Shown: positions 12,461-26,013, numbered from the stretch's first letter. The stretch: 64,000 nt of DNA from Cadophora sp. MPI-SDFR-AT-0126 (GCA_020747065.1 JAGMVK010000026.1:496001-560000), one strand, 5' to 3'. Notes: generated by a model not told the origin, from the sequence alone. Translations and numbers: made by a program.

Positions 12461-14917
12461 GATTGAGTCGGCTTCTATTTTTGAACGGAGATTCAAGTCG
12501 CTCCGAGATGTATAAATTGCGGATCTGCTGATGTGGGTGGTTTCTGGACCTTCGGGTTGATAAATAGCGATGATGAGATTTGAGATTGGGAACTTTAATA
12601 TCAAATATTGGTTGAGGATAAAGAGAAGTACTTTTGTAATGCTTAGTACTAATCGGTCTCAGGATTTCAAAATTAATGGTTGTGGCAGGGCCTAAAAGGC
12701 GGGTTTGGCAGCTACTTTCGCGACCCAGATTTCATGAAGTGTCCAACCGAATTGGTTATACCAGACCCAGAGAAACCGTCCCGAGGTTTGGTAAAAAAAA
12801 ACAAATTAATGAAGCAAATTTATGATTCTGAGCTAATCCTGATCCTAATCAGTGCAGGTTTGTGGCGGGAAAGACATAGACGGCCCTCACAAATGGAGGT
12901 GGATCTTCTTTGTTTACTCAAGAAACGTTAGCTCGACGGGTCGCTTAACGAAGCAAAAAGGGTTAGCGAGCTTAGCCTTTCCAGGAGAGATTCTTTGCTT
13001 CGCGTCACGGACAGATTGAGATGGAGCCAATTTTTTTCGCACATTAAATTGGTGCGGCATGTCGTTGAAATATGTAATGGTGTAATGGTGTAGTGCACAA
13101 GGAAAGGTCACATTATGCTGAAGGTCGTGACCAACAAATAAACGGCTACTCCACGTCTGTACTATCCAGGTGGCTCAATCCCCCCAAGTTCATTATTAAA
13201 CTTTTACATTTTCTCTCGGCTGTAGAAAAATCCCGACCCAGGTCACTGACTCTGATTCGGGTCAATCACTCCCCCGTGTAGCTGTTGCCCTTCAACGTGG
13301 CTCTCACAGCTTGACCTCCATGAAATATCGAAACATCCCCTTGGAAGACAGCTGACAGAATCTCCCAGCTGTCATCCGAGAGGATCTCCCGATATCTTAT
13401 GTAGATCCAGGTGTCTCGTTCTCAATAAGTTATCCGAACTAATTATTCCCACGTGCAATTGAGCAGGCCCGCCAGAGCCACGAACAGGCCTACTCGTCAA
13501 GTGTGAGGTTTCAGCTCCCGGCAGATCCTATTCAAAGCTCCTTCTTATACCGGCGCCCACATCGGGCAGTTCAAGAAGGAGCTTTTCCTCCTCCCTCCGG
13601 ACTGGGGATTCTCCTCCGAGCCCGGAACAATAATATGCGTCTCCAATGATTATCTTGATGATTTCTTCAAAGCTCCACAAGAGAGCTCGCGCGTATCCAA
13701 TTATTTTGCTTCTTTCCCCTCCCAGAGGAGGCTTCGTGTGTTTTTCCGTAATTTCCTTAATATCCGTGCATTTCCATGGCGTAGCAAGTACTACCAGATC
13801 CACAGGATATGATGGGGTTAAGTCCGAGGAGGGAGAGACCTGTCCGTTCTGAGGAGGCGCCCATTCGAGGAGGAGACGAGGGCATTGTTGACTTCTTCCG
13901 AGTAATCCGGCTTCTACGCAAAGTTAGCTTCCGTTCGGCAGGTCTCAAGTATCAAGAGACAGGAAGCTGCCGAAGACATACATCTGTCTGCGCAACAGCT
14001 TCTCTACCTGGATCTTCGCTGTCATGCAATGAGCCATGACTCGACCTTGACAAGTTCGAAACCATATCCTCAGCCCAGACTACCCCGCGAGTCGTTCAGC
14101 ACATCCTCTTCTCCTCCTCCTGCAACTGGCTCTTCCTACCGATCTCCCCTCCACTCTCACTACCTCCAGAATCCAACGCGTCTCAATCGCGGAACGGTGC
14201 AATTGACTTGACGTTGAAGAAAAGACAAGAGTTACGCGCGACAATGACAGTTCGAAAATGAGGGGACTTCCGAATCCTCAAACGGCCTATTTGTTTGGCG
14301 TGCTGAGCCCCACATTCGTGCTGAAATATTCACGCAGCGCGGGGTAATTTCCGGCTACCTCGCCTCTTCGCTTCGTGACTTTTAGCATCGCAACATGTAA
14401 ACAAAGCCTGGTCAGTGGGAATTCGGAGGGATGGTCCAGTAGATTTGTAGAATTAGCATCATTGAAGGACTTTGAAATACACAACATGGCTCCCAAGATC
14501 CTCACTTCTCACTTACAGTTATTGAGTGAAATCATTAAGGCCCTGCAATCCCATCATAAAGCTGCCAGTATAATCTAACTTCTTTGCAGCACATTCCTTT
14601 GTCATTATATTTGATAAAGGATGATCTATATGTCGGCTCCTATCCAGGTCATACTTTGTATGAAGGCTTAACGCCATTCAAGAACAAATGTTGAGTGTCT
14701 CTGCGTGCCTAGGAAAGAGCATTCGTCTCATTGCGAATCCCGCTATTTCCCCACCAACAACAACTAACTCGAAGACCTCTGCACCGTAGGTACACTTTCC
14801 AAGCTCCATCCACTGCAAACGTTTTAACGCATCATTATCAAGCTCGTCATCTGCCGGAACAGTTATCTCAATCATTTTTCTTTCGCCTGCAGGTGAAATA
14901 GAACCATCAGTCCCAGA
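12461..14917. other. divergent intergenic region
   Basis: About 2.45 kb separates the minus-strand orphan gene from the plus-strand secreted-protein gene. Nothing coding is supported. A perfect 11-bp inverted repeat (13536-13546 and 13573-13583) with a 26-bp loop could form a hairpin. No tRNA-like box B was noticed. Confidence 0.5.
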
Positions 14918-15458
14918 ATGAAGCTCAGCACCATCGTCCTCAATGCGGCACTCGCGCTCGCAGCTCATGGGGCCCTCGTCACAAGAGGTACATCATCATT
15001 GACTCTCACTTCGACTTCAGCCATTTCACAAAGGCCAAGAAAGGCAAATGCACAATCACAACCAGAACCATGTCCTTGCCAACCGCAACACCCTCTCCAG
15101 GTACTTCCCTTTCCTGCTCTCTTCCCACAGTCCGTCTTCTCGCAAGCTTACCTCATTTCAAGTTTACCCCCACGGCTACCCCCTCTGCTCCATCCCGAAC
15201 TCCGACCTACAACCCGGACCCGGGAACTCCACCGCAGTAGTCCACCAACAAGTGGGCTCCAACGTGCGCGTCTGCGTCCAGCAATGCCGAGCTGATGTCG
15301 GTGACATGGATATCGGACGTGGTCGATGTAAGAGTATTTTATTTGAGGATCGGTATACGATGTGTTTGTTTTATGATGTTACTGTGGAGGAGACGAGGCA
15401 GGTTGAGGATGGAAGGTTTCGGTTTAGGAGTTGGGATAAGGATTGTTACGTTGGTTAG
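14918..15458 (+). CDS. small secreted cysteine-containing protein (PAN/apple-like)
   Basis: Three exons (14918-14987, 15044-15100, 15163-15458) give about 140 residues. The first exon encodes a clear signal peptide (MKLSTIVLNAALALAAHGA). The mature part has paired cysteines in CVQQCRAD, CKSILF, CLFY and a final DKDCY, a spacing that recalls the PAN/apple fold of small fungal secreted proteins. The first intron could use other acceptors, but the chosen AAAG keeps frame and leaves a compact mature protein. Its context is isolated, with a long upstream region and a convergent C2H2 factor downstream. Role unknown; cell-wall, adhesion or effector-type functions are possible but unsupported here. 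Confidence 0.6.
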
Positions 15459-15959
15459 AGATGGAAATTTAGGTAGGAGATATGGTGGTATGGTAGGAGT
15501 AGAAGGGCGGATGTTCAGGCGGGAACGGTTGGTGAAGAGACCGATGTATTGGTATGGCGGCTATGAAACGGAATAACAAATAATAACGAGTGGATGCCGG
15601 CTGGAATGAGGCTCAAGTGTACATAGTGCATACCTTACGCATGGGCCCTGGCCCTTGAGGCGGCCAGTCAAAAGACCGATGAAGGAATTCATTATTCTTC
15701 AAATCACTTCGAGTCACACAAGCATGTCAGACTGAAGAATGCACGAGTGCAAATGCAAGCATATTTTTGGGGGTGTAGGGGGTTAAGCAATACGGCCTTA
15801 AGTAAAACAAGGCAGTCATCAATCGACGCACAAGTACATAAGCAGAACCGTTCCAGCAATCCAGCGACAAAGGAAACCCAGAAATCTTGCCCTCCTTCCA
15901 TAGATCCATTCCCACTCAACTCATTGTCAGTAACATGAGTCCCATAGACAAGTCAGCAC
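15459..15959. other. convergent intergenic region
   Basis: This is 3' flank between the small secreted protein and the C2H2 factor. Short frames on both strands show no protein features. Confidence 0.5.
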
Positions 15960-17105
15960 TCACGCCTTGGTATATCCAAGGTTAGCATGTTTCTTCCAGA
16001 GATGCTCAGTGACCTTATCAGGACGGCTATATCCGCTTCCATAGCTCTTGCTGCATCCAAAAATTGGGCAGAGATGAATTCCTGTCGCTCCACGGTGAGT
16101 GTTAGCGTGACGAGTGAGCTCGAATTGACGCTTGAATCTTTTGTTGCAGCCTGCAACGTTGCATCGGAAGGGGCGGTCTCGAGCGGTTTGATGAGCATGG
16201 GGAGGTGGATGAGCTGCTGGGCCAGGTAGAGACAGAGAGGAAGAAGTAACTTGAATGGTGTTGGTGCTGGGTATGAAGCTGTTGGCAGGGCCAGGTCCCC
16301 TTACGGGCTGCGTATTCCCGAAGTACAATTCCGGATTGATGTTATTGTTGTTCATCGAATTTGTTGCAGGGTCTGGTAGTGTGGAACTCATCCCCATTCC
16401 GAAGTCGTCCGTGATATAGGGTTCGGTGAAAGCTGCTGTTGACATGTTGTTCGATCCGGCAATGAGATTGTCCATTTCGGCTGGCATGAACAGAGGCCCC
16501 TGTGGCATGGCGAGGTTGGACACTAACGGTAAGGTAGAGACACTGGCATCCAAGACCTGTGCTGCTGCTGCCGCCGCCTGCTCGTTCATGGAGCCCAGAC
16601 TGGGAGCTGAGGTTGGATAGCCGAGCACATATCCTCCATTCCCTTGATTGTCGTTATAGTCCGTAGACTGTGAGCTGAACTCCCATTGAATAGCTGCTGG
16701 CAAGTGGTGGCCATCTTGGATGAAAGGTGCAGAGGTGTTTGCTTCCCAAGGATAATTGCCGTTGATGTTGCGAATGGGTACGAAGGTGTTTGACGAAGTG
16801 TTGATAACAGCTCCATCATTGATGTTCCAAGTGTTGGCAACATTGACTTCATTCTTAGACTGGATAGAGCCTCGAGTCGCGATACCGAAGTTGCTAGTAG
16901 TGAAGTCGAGCGTACCAGTCTCGTAGGATATTTGTTGAGTGATGTGCCGATCGTTCGCCTCACTTTGTCTGTCAGTCTAAAAAAAAAAAACCTACCCAGC
17001 CTCAATCTCGCCCTCAAAACCCCTGCTAGGGTCAAAGGGCAGACTGAGATCAGGGTGGAAATCCATCTGGTAGGCCGAATCTTGACTGTGGCTTGCGTCC
17101 TGCAT
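15960..17105 (-). CDS. C2H2 zinc finger transcription factor
   Basis: A start at 17105 (MQDASHSQ) and donor at 16995 give exon 1 of 110 nt. Exon 2 runs to the stop at 15960. The acceptor is ambiguous: 16894 gives a normal 102-nt intron and 347 residues, while 16969 gives only a 27-nt intron that is half poly-T. The N-terminal part is low complexity, rich in Asn, Ala, Ser and Pro, typical of an activation region. Two C2H2 fingers lie at the C-terminus. The first is FRCNVAGCNKRFKR with HANTH; the second is CPIFGC with HLWKKH. The protein ends nine residues later (LGYTKA). It is a probable nuclear DNA-binding regulator with unknown targets. Its start lies 327 bp from the end of the helicase gene on the same strand. 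Confidence 0.8.
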
Positions 17106-17432
17106 GATTGAGGGCGGTTGAGGGCGACTGAGGGCGTAGCGTAGAAAAAGTAAGGCTGTTTAGCGAGGAAATTTCGTGTAACGAAGCCACAACTGTGTAG
17201 AGAAGCGCCGCGAAAAGGTTCCTGAATTCATGAAGGGAGAGATGCCATCTATATGCTCATACCCAAGACTGTCTCTGTATCCAAGGCTTGCTATGCGCCC
17301 CTGTCCCATCAACCTTGTCTCACCCTGCATGGTATCCAACCCACCCGTGGTATCCAACACATACTCTTGCCGATACCCCTGACCCTTCACTCTCCTACAT
17401 CCCACCACGCTAGTGAGAATAGCGAGGCAACC
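17106..17432. other. short intergenic spacer
   Basis: This is the spacer between the helicase stop and the C2H2 factor start, both on the minus strand. It must hold the helicase 3' end and the factor's promoter. No other feature is seen. Confidence 0.5.
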
Positions 17433-20400
17433 TTACTGATCCAACCCATCCAACTCCACCAAATGCATAACCGCCTCCACAACCTCATTCCCCGCCAAAT
17501 CCAGCTCCGGCTCATCGATCTTCCTTGCCAGAACATCATCAAGCATACCTCTGAGTCTGCTGACTAAGACACCGATTCTCGCCCAACCTCGGAGCCGCAG
17601 CCAGCCGTCGACAATGAGACCGCGGCCAAGGGTGTCAAGGTTGATGGGGCCAGAGAAGAGGAGTGCGGTGTAGGCGTTGAATGCTGGCTTCTGTCAGATG
17701 GTGCTTTCAACCAATCCGTGGATAAGAGATATTAAAAAGCAATACGTACGCGTCAAATCTCGAATAAAGACCTTGCTTGTGGCCATCTTGTTAAAATAAC
17801 TCATATAGACACTATTGCCCGGAAACCCCTGGGCATCAAATATAGTCGAGCTCGGATGCACAAACACACGACCATTCTCCTGGTTGAAATATTTGATAGT
17901 CTTAGCCTCAGGATCGAGCTCCACAGCGCCAGACACGGACGGCGCGAATTTCTTGTCGGGAAAATCGATGCGTGCTAGTTGTGGGTTGAAGGCACCTGCA
18001 CATAGGGAGCGCAGGAGAGATGTGTTGGAGTTGTGCTTATTGAGGGCGAGGAGAGCGGTAGGTGAGGAGGGGATGAATGATAGTTCGCGAAGCGAGGTGA
18101 GGTATTGTGTGCGGTTTGAGGATATGTCGTTAAGGGTTTGGTAGGAGAGGTAGTTGTCTGAGCACCAGTTGCGAATTTCGCCTTGACGGACGCTGAGTTT
18201 GTTAGCATACAGCCATTAATTACGGACTTTTGAACTTACGATCTAGTGCTGACCATCTCGTCCCATTGCTCAAAAGCCTTGAGATCTCCAATCAAGTCAC
18301 CTTGGTTTCTCGCAAACTTTGCTCGTGCGTATTTCGCCTCCTCTCGCTTGTCTTGTGGAGAGACGAATGGAGACTTGACTGTTAGGATCGCAGCGATGGT
18401 CACGCAAGCATCGAGACAGCCAAACATTGCTCCATAGACCATGAGCTTACCACATCGGAGATCAGCTGGTATCATTGAAAGATGTCGACCAAGAGCAGTA
18501 AGATCGTCCCCATCAAGAGCACCCATTCTTCCGAGTAAGTCCATTGCACCATCAACGGCTAAGCTCTCAGGGGGTGTGAGCGCACTCGCTAAGAACGCTC
18601 CGACTTCCTTGATGCCCATAGCTCGAACAGAAAGACACAGCTGCTCTAAAGGAACTCTTCTGATCTCAGGCTCCGGTCGCTCCATCATCTTTGTCATCTC
18701 GGCGTTGCGAGTGTAGAGCTTGTAACACTTTCCAGCCTGGACACGACCTGCTCGACCACGTCTTTGCTTGCATGCTGCGCGTGATGCCCAGACTTCCTCG
18801 AGTTTCCGCATGTTGTTCTGTGGATCGTAGCTCGTCTCTTTCACCCGGCCAGAGTCGATGACAGCCACGATATCGTCAATTGTGATTGAGGTCTCGGCAA
18901 CGTTCGTGGCAACCACAACTTTGCGCTTACCAAATGGTGCATGAGGGAACACCCGACGCTGCTCCGAAGATTGAAGAGATGCGTGGAGTGGTAAGACATG
19001 CAGATTTTGTACTGATCGGAGCGCGTCCATGGTTCTGCTAATTTCAACAACACCAGGTAGGAAGATTAAAATACCGCCATCTTGTTTCAGATGCGACAAT
19101 TCAGCATCAATTTCCTTGACTGTCTGTGTGATCAAGTCGTAGTTGATCCTCATGCCAATGCTCTGGATAGCAGCCGCCACATCAGAATCCATGCCAGCAG
19201 TATCTGCATCGTCCTCATCTCTTCGCCCACCGCGACCTGAGTTGAAGCCTGTCATCTGGATCACATCGTCGAGATAATAGTCCTCAACAGGGTAGGTCCG
19301 GCCACTGATTTCCACACGACCGACTCTACCGTTGCTCTTGAAGTAATCCTCAAACACGCCAGCATCTAGCGTCGCACTCATCAAAATGAGCTTGAGATCT
19401 TTACGCTTCTTTAGAACGTCTCTTAGAAGGACCAGAAGGAAATCGGTATCGAGACTGCGCTCGTGCACTTCATCAATAATCACATGACTGACATCTGCCA
19501 AACTGGCAATCACATCTTCGCTGCTACCCCCCGAAGTTTGGAGTCTTCTGAGAAGCACCCCGGTCGTGACGAAGGTGATTTTAGTGTTCTGCGATGTCTT
19601 GGACTCTCCTCGGATAATGTAGCCGACCTCTTGGCCGACTGCTGAGCATCGCTCCTCACTGACTCGGTCAGCAAGACCAAGAGCGGAAATTCGACGAGGT
19701 TGAGTACAGCTAGAATATGTCAGCAAAGGTCATTTGGGGTGGAGGCGCTACTTACATAATTTTCACAGACTCGCCCAAGGAGTTTTGGTACAAGTCATCT
19801 AAGACGAACTGTGCCGACTGTGTAGACTTCCCAGACCCAGTCTCGCCGGAAATGATCGTGACTTGATGAGAATTGACGGTATCGATAATGATTTCCCTCA
19901 TCTCCCAAGCAGGCAAAGTCTTCCTTTGTTGTATCCTAGACTGCAATTTGGGATCTGTCTGCCGTCTGATCCAGTCGTCCTTGCTCCTTGGACTTGGAGC
20001 CCAGTTGATCGGCTTGGGATGCCTCGTAATCTTTTGTCTCTTCCTATGTACTGGTCGAATTTCACTTACGGTCGAAGCAGCAGCAGAAACTTCTCTTAAT
20101 CTTCCGGGTCGCTCGACTATGCTGTATAGATGTTGTTCGACCCAATCAATAAGGAAGAAACACATTTGTTCGCCCAACAAGTTATCCGCCACATGATTCA
20201 AAGCTTGCTTCATGATGCTCAGGCGGATATAAGCTGGCAACGCGGCATGGACAGATATGACTGGAGGCTTTTGCGGATACTCTGGCGTTCGTCTGATTTG
20301 AATGACAGGTTGCACTTCAGGATTCCGGCCTCTGTTGGCAGGTTTAAACTCAACCCTACACACATCCTTCGACTGTCGGGAGTACTTGTCGCCAAATACA

Positions 20401-21798
20401 GATTGCAGACTGGTCATTTCTTCTTCCCAAATATCCTCAGATGCTTCTTTGGACTCTTCCGAATCCCATGAATCCTCATCTTGAGGCGCTTCGGTGTCTT
20501 GTCCACTGGAAACAAGAATTTGCTGCAGGGCTTCTGCGGCCCTTCCTTCATCTCCTTTCGCATCAAACATTTGCTTGCAAAGATCAAGAGCATAGCCCGC
20601 CTCGGCTAGGCGCTTGATAGCACCCTCTCTCTTAAGGTCACTACTAGCCATACTGATACCAGCGACATATCCTTCTGGTAGTGCCCATCGAGGTAAGTCA
20701 TCTTCTGGTACATGGATAAGAAGCCACTCGAGAGTTTCCTCTCTATCCTTGCATTCCTCGACAGCCTCCTCAATGTGGCTCTGTCGAAACTCAAGATTCT
20801 TGAACTCATTGATAATGGAATGCTTTTGAAACTGCGACATTTTGACATCGTTTGGATTCCATATCGCGTATCTCCTTATCAGATTCTCGACATTTGTTCG
20901 CGTCCGTTTGCCCATCTCAATCTTGGGAACTCGTGTCCACCCTCTGTGAATATTGTGTGCTCCAGCCTGAACTCCTCCACCGCCATTACTCCGCAGAGCC
21001 AAATTCGACCCGCCAGGTCCGCCGGGTGTATTGAGAGCCTTCTCCTTGGCCTTCTCCCGTTCTACACGCTTCTTCTCGTGTAATATTTTGGCATCTTCTC
21101 GTTCCCGCAGAGCAGCAAATGGGTCTGCCTCGTACATCCACCCACGACCCTCCTTCACATCCTCTTTCTTGAGCACCTCGAATTCTCCTTTCCATAAGTC
21201 TCGATAATCTGGGGGCAACATCATGTGTATATTTCGCATGCTGCAGACTCGGAAGAGACCATAGGTAGCAGCAAAATGCCGAGCTTCGAGGGCAGTAGGT
21301 TTTGTGGCGAGATGCTTGTGGCTGGGTGGAAGTTTGAATGGTTGTAATTGTACGAGTTCTTGTGTTTTTGGGTTTTTCCATTTCAGGATAACCATCGACG
21401 AATAGCCTTCTGGAGTTTTGGACTGTTCGCGTCAGTATGTTGCAGGCGTTGGTTTAATTTGGCTTATTTACCATCGTATATTCTGGCTTCTCCCACTTCT
21501 GCTTCTGGCAATGCTCAGATAGCATATTGACTGGCAGTTTCCCCGTCCAAGATGCCCCTCCAATTATTTTCTTAACATCTGGCCTTTGAGGGGCCTCTCC
21601 TGCCAGGGCAGGGCCATTTTGACCTGGTCCACCCGTCGCAGACGGTCCAGCGGCAGGTTTCCTTGGTTTTGGCTCTTTATCGGAGTTTGAGAAGACAATG
21701 AAGCTGTCGTCACCTGTTGTCGTCGCTGGTGATGTTTTCTTGCCCGCCCCTTCCCCGCCACCTGGTTTAGGCCCCTTTGCCTGTCCTTTCTTGGCCAT
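17433..21798 (-). CDS. DEAH-box ATP-dependent RNA helicase (DHX57/YLR419w type)
   Basis: Five exons (21798-21472, 21422-19756, 19709-18240, 18192-17750, 17683-17433) give 1385 residues, close to yeast YLR419w. A Lys/Gly/Pro-rich N-terminus is followed by a UBA-like segment (EEAVEECKDREETLEWLL) and an RWD-like segment (EEEMTSLQSVFGDKYSR). The helicase core follows: motif I GETGSGKS near 635, motif Ia TQPRRISA near 667, motif II DEVH near 744, motif III SATL near 776, and motif VI QRRGRAGR near 980. The C-terminal ratchet and OB-fold regions follow, including VFIRDLTPF. UBA plus RWD plus DEAH is the DHX57 layout. It remodels RNA or RNP using ATP. The exact substrate is unknown in fungi. Confidence 0.95.
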
Positions 21799-23737
21799 CT
21801 TCAGTCACAGAGCTGTTTTGAGGTCGATGATAATCCATGTGGGTAAAAATCGTCAAGATGAAGCAGCGGCTTGAAGTCATGTATGAGTGATGAACTCCAA
21901 TACATTGATAGGAACCATTATTTCAGAGCCAGGGCTACATTCTCCACAAAAAATAATCCTGGCCCTGTGCGTCATTCGGCAAAACAAGGGCTAGTGATAA
22001 GGAACTAGGGGGAAACTAAACTCAATGTCAACATCGAAGTCCAGAATATCCAAAATTGTCAATTACTATATTTTTGCTATCAAATCTACTTGGGTAACAG
22101 GTTGTAGCGACTCGTCCAATTTGGTACTTGTTTAAGAATATAGTTCGGTACTTCGGTTGACGGAAACCATTGCACTTCCTTTTGATGCCCTGGTTGCATT
22201 TCAAGCAAAGCGGCCTGCCTGCTAGTATTACTGTCATTTGGATGAGCTCAAGAGAAACTTATCGTCGCACTTGCGGTCCTGTTCTTGTATTTAAAGCTGC
22301 GTTTTCTTCCTGTTTCGAGCTTTTGCGGCCTTCTATACGCAGCACTTCAGATCCTGCCACCATATGTCGCTATGTGCCGAAGGCTTGCGAGGGCTGAAGT
22401 CTTGATTCTTGAACCCATGGGGATTTGGCGCTGAGATTACATTTACTCTTTCGGCAGCCATATAACCCAATCATAGCTCCTACCCCAGCAGAAGCAATGG
22501 ATCTGGATGGGCTGATCAGCGCAATCATGGGTGTCACAAGGCTGTGCCTTCGCGCATCATGAAACTCGTGCTGCTAGTCTCTATTCTAGCTATTCATACG
22601 ATTATGGCTTTGCAGTCGCGTTGTCTATAGCTTGATGCTGGGTGCATACCTAGGGTTCCTCAAAGTCGCACGTTATAAATGGCGCTGAACATCGAAGGAA
22701 GTGGGCGAAATATCCCCGCTACGCACAATCATCGTAAGGCTGAACTGTTTCTTGCGATGCCTTACTCTGGTTTTGGCAGCGAACTGATTGAATGGTATAG
22801 TTCGAGCGAAGAGTCCATAAGAATATGCCAACGTGGTGACAGCACATGCTCGTCGGTGTACGGGAGATTCCATATATCCCGGCCCAAATTACGAAAATTT
22901 CTCTTAACTCCTCCAGTCATAATACCCATGTGTACGAACGACGAGTTTCCAGAACCCCATGGAATGAAAGGTTGGATCTTTGTATTGTAGATCCATTTGC
23001 TCATCTGTGCGAATTTGGTGCGTATGGAACTGATCGTATGACTGAGTTTTCGAGCACATACCGGACATGCTGTCGACCATCATTCTCCATTCATGTCCGA
23101 GCAAATTTCGTGTGCGACTTGTGATCCTTCATAAAACGCTTGTAAGTGCAGCCAGAACGCTCATCGCAAACTTAGTGCCAAACACCGCAACCTATGCTAC
23201 CATATAGCTGTCCACAACATCCCCAACTATAGCGTTGCCTACTTTAGCGAGCTCCTGGAAGACTTACTTCCTAGATAGCTACAAGGTAACCTTTCTGCAT
23301 ATCAGCACCAGAGAGGGAATCAACTGTACAGTTGGTAGAAATATTCGCAGCAAAGAGATTGTTTAGCTGTTACGATATATGATAAAACCGCCCCAATACT
23401 CCTACTTGGGAATTACAGCTTTTGCTTTCATAGGAATAGTATATACGGGGAAGTTGCAAGAGATGAGATGAGATGACAAGAGAACAGGCGATGTCTATGA
23501 AGGAAAAGAGGAACGCGTTAGTCCACCCCTGACACACAAGACCAAGGAGTGAGAAACGAGTGAATTATGTTTCGTTCTTGCTTATGTAGCGATGGTATTA
23601 TAAACAACGAAAATGTGTATCTTGAACCCTTCCAACCATCCCAGCCCCTACTAAAACAAACAAGCGAAGGAACACAACGCTTCCACGCTCCTGCACGACA
23701 TCAGAAAGCCAGGATATCCGACTAAGAGTCAGATCCC
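21799..23737. other. gene-free stretch
   Basis: About 1.9 kb upstream of the helicase and downstream of the phosphate transporter, both on the minus strand. No coding region, RNA or repeat is supported. Frames up to about 100 codons overlap each other on both strands without family features. Confidence 0.5.
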
Positions 23738-25897
23738 CTAGTTTCCATAGTGCGGCGCGTTAACCGCCAAACCCATCAAGCATCCTCCAATAAGACCCGC
23801 AATCGGAATCGTCATAACCCACGAGAAGAACAACAATCCCACTCTCTGCCAGTTAACAGCTTTATACGTCCCATTGCACAACCCCACGCCCACAGTCGCG
23901 CCGGTAATACACATACTCGTACTAACGGGCAACTTGTACTGACTGAAGATCAGAATCGTAATCGCAGCTCCCATCTCCATACTGGATCCTCTACTGGGGG
24001 AGTGGTAGGTGATCTTGTTGCCCATGACTTTCATAATGTTGTAGCCGTAGGTGATGAAGCCGAAACAGATGGTCAGGGCAATGACGGCGATTTGCCAGAG
24101 GGGCACGTCGGCTTTGGATGCGACGGTCTTGCCGGTTGTCCAGGCGCCATACATGCCGGCCCAGACGCCGACGGCGTTGCCGACGTCGTTGGCGCCGTGG
24201 GCGAAGGAGGCGGTGCAGGCGGTGATGATTTGGACGAAGGAGTAGAGGTATTCGACTTCATTGCGGTATTTAGTGGCCTGGAAGGTTGAGGTCAGTACAA
24301 AGTAATTATTGTGAATTGGGTCAAGGTGCGAGAGTATCTTACATGGTCATAAACCCTCGCCATTCTGCGTCCCTCAGGTGTCCCGAGAATACCAACCTGC
24401 GCACGATGGATGTCGTAGTAGAAACCGTAAAGCCCGGCAACAACGACGTATGCAGGCAGTCTCATCAAGAAGCTCTTCATGTTATGCAGTTCGTAGATCT
24501 CACCAGCGCCACGACGGTGCGTATACAGAGTGCGCATCGCCCATCCGAGAGGACCACGGCTTTTACGCAACTGAGCATGGTGCTTTTCTTGCGCGCGAGC
24601 GAGAAGGAGGCGGTATTGCAGGTTGGCATTGTCGCCGGCGATGGCGTTCTCGAGGCTAGTGTTAGCGTGTCCGTGGGCGTGTGCTGATTGTTGATGTGTC
24701 TTCTCATTGTCGGAGACGGCGAGATCCTTGTCGCTTCCAGCAGGAGATTTCTCAATGGCATCGATGTCAGCGGATTTGGTGGGGAGGGTGCCTGGGGCAG
24801 CGAGCTCGCCAGTGTCGGTTTCATCCTCACCATCATGCTGGATGACGTTGTAGTTTGGCACGCGGGCCTCTGATGCATCGGAAGGAGGAACGCGAGTGAA
24901 GAGTGCGGGACCTTGCCAGATGTCGGTGATCTTGAGGGTGTAATCCTTCTTGATGACTTTGCAGAAGACGTAGGGGACGAAGAATAGACCGGAGAGGATG
25001 AAGAGTCCAAAGCCGACACCAAGGGTGACAGCGGCGATGAACCACGCGGGCTTCTTGTCGAGACCGAGCTTGGGGGAGCCCTTGTAGACGATGGAAAGTG
25101 TGCAAATGGTTCCGGCGATGAGGAAGAAGAATGGGGAGGTGAAGACAGCCCATTTTACGGGGTCGGAACGTCTGTGGACAGTCTAAATGCTGTCAGCATT
25201 TTGTTTCGGGTGAGACTGGTAGAAAAGACTTACGTATTTGATGAGAGAGAAGATGATGGCTCCGAATGACCCAGCAATGACAGGAGCCATGCACAAACCC
25301 GCGAAAATAGCACCGAGTCCAGATCCCTTGCTCCAGCCCCACTCGACATTCTTCGCTCCAACCGCAGCAACACCAACACCAGCAATCGATGAGACCAAAG
25401 AGTAGGTCGAAGAAACGTGTGCAGAGTTGCGTGTACACCACATGACCCAAATGGCGGCACCAGCAGAGGCACAAGCGAAAGCGAGGAGTTGGACATCAGC
25501 GTCGCCGTTGAATGCCTTGATTGGGATACTGTTGTTGATATTGTTAGCCGAGATCGTTTAGGCTGGTGTGCGAGACTACTGACATTCCGTTCTTGATCGT
25601 GGAGGCTGTTCGTGCACCGACAGCCAGGGCACCGGTCATTTCGAAGGCCAAGCATAGAATCATGGCTTGTCGGTATGTGACGGATCGGGAGGATACTGAG
25701 GTAGCCCAGGCGTTGGCAACATCATCTATTCAGGCAGGAAGGTCAGCACATTGTCTAACTCGATTCATTGCTTCTCAAGCACCAAGCAACGATAAGATAA
25801 GAAGATATCAAGACGTACTTGCACCATTGTTAAACGCCTCGAGCAGCGCAAACATTGTGCCAATGGCAAAAACATAAGTATAATCGGACATCACCAT
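23738..25897 (-). CDS. phosphate transporter, Pho4/PiT family (PHO89-like)
   Basis: This is an integral plasma-membrane sodium- or proton-coupled inorganic phosphate symporter of the PiT family. Five exons (25897-25819, 25725-25584, 25528-25234, 25182-24343, 24277-23738) give 631 residues. The duplicated family signature is present twice: NNGANDVANAWAT early (about residues 24-36) and HGANDVGNAVGVW near residue 480. Many hydrophobic helices flank a long hydrophilic central loop with a His-rich stretch, HQQSAHAHGHA, as in PHO89-type proteins. The start MVMSDYTY immediately precedes the first helix. Upstream lie a TATA-like box near 26014 and CACGTG boxes at 26163 and 26854, the type bound by Pho4/NUC-1, so induction by phosphate starvation is likely. 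That regulation is inferred. Confidence 0.95.
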
Positions 25898-26013
25898 TTT
25901 GGCGGCTTATCGTCTGTATTCCGGCTGAAGAACCTAGGTGAGCTTGCCCTTGTCGGTATGGTTTTCCAGAAGACTGGATAGAAGAAAAGTGACAGGAGAG
26001 CGGCCATGGCTCA

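Noticed and set aside
22673..23124. Overlapping short frames on both strands in the 1.9-kb gap
   Set aside because: Mutual overlap and no motifs; treated as non-coding.
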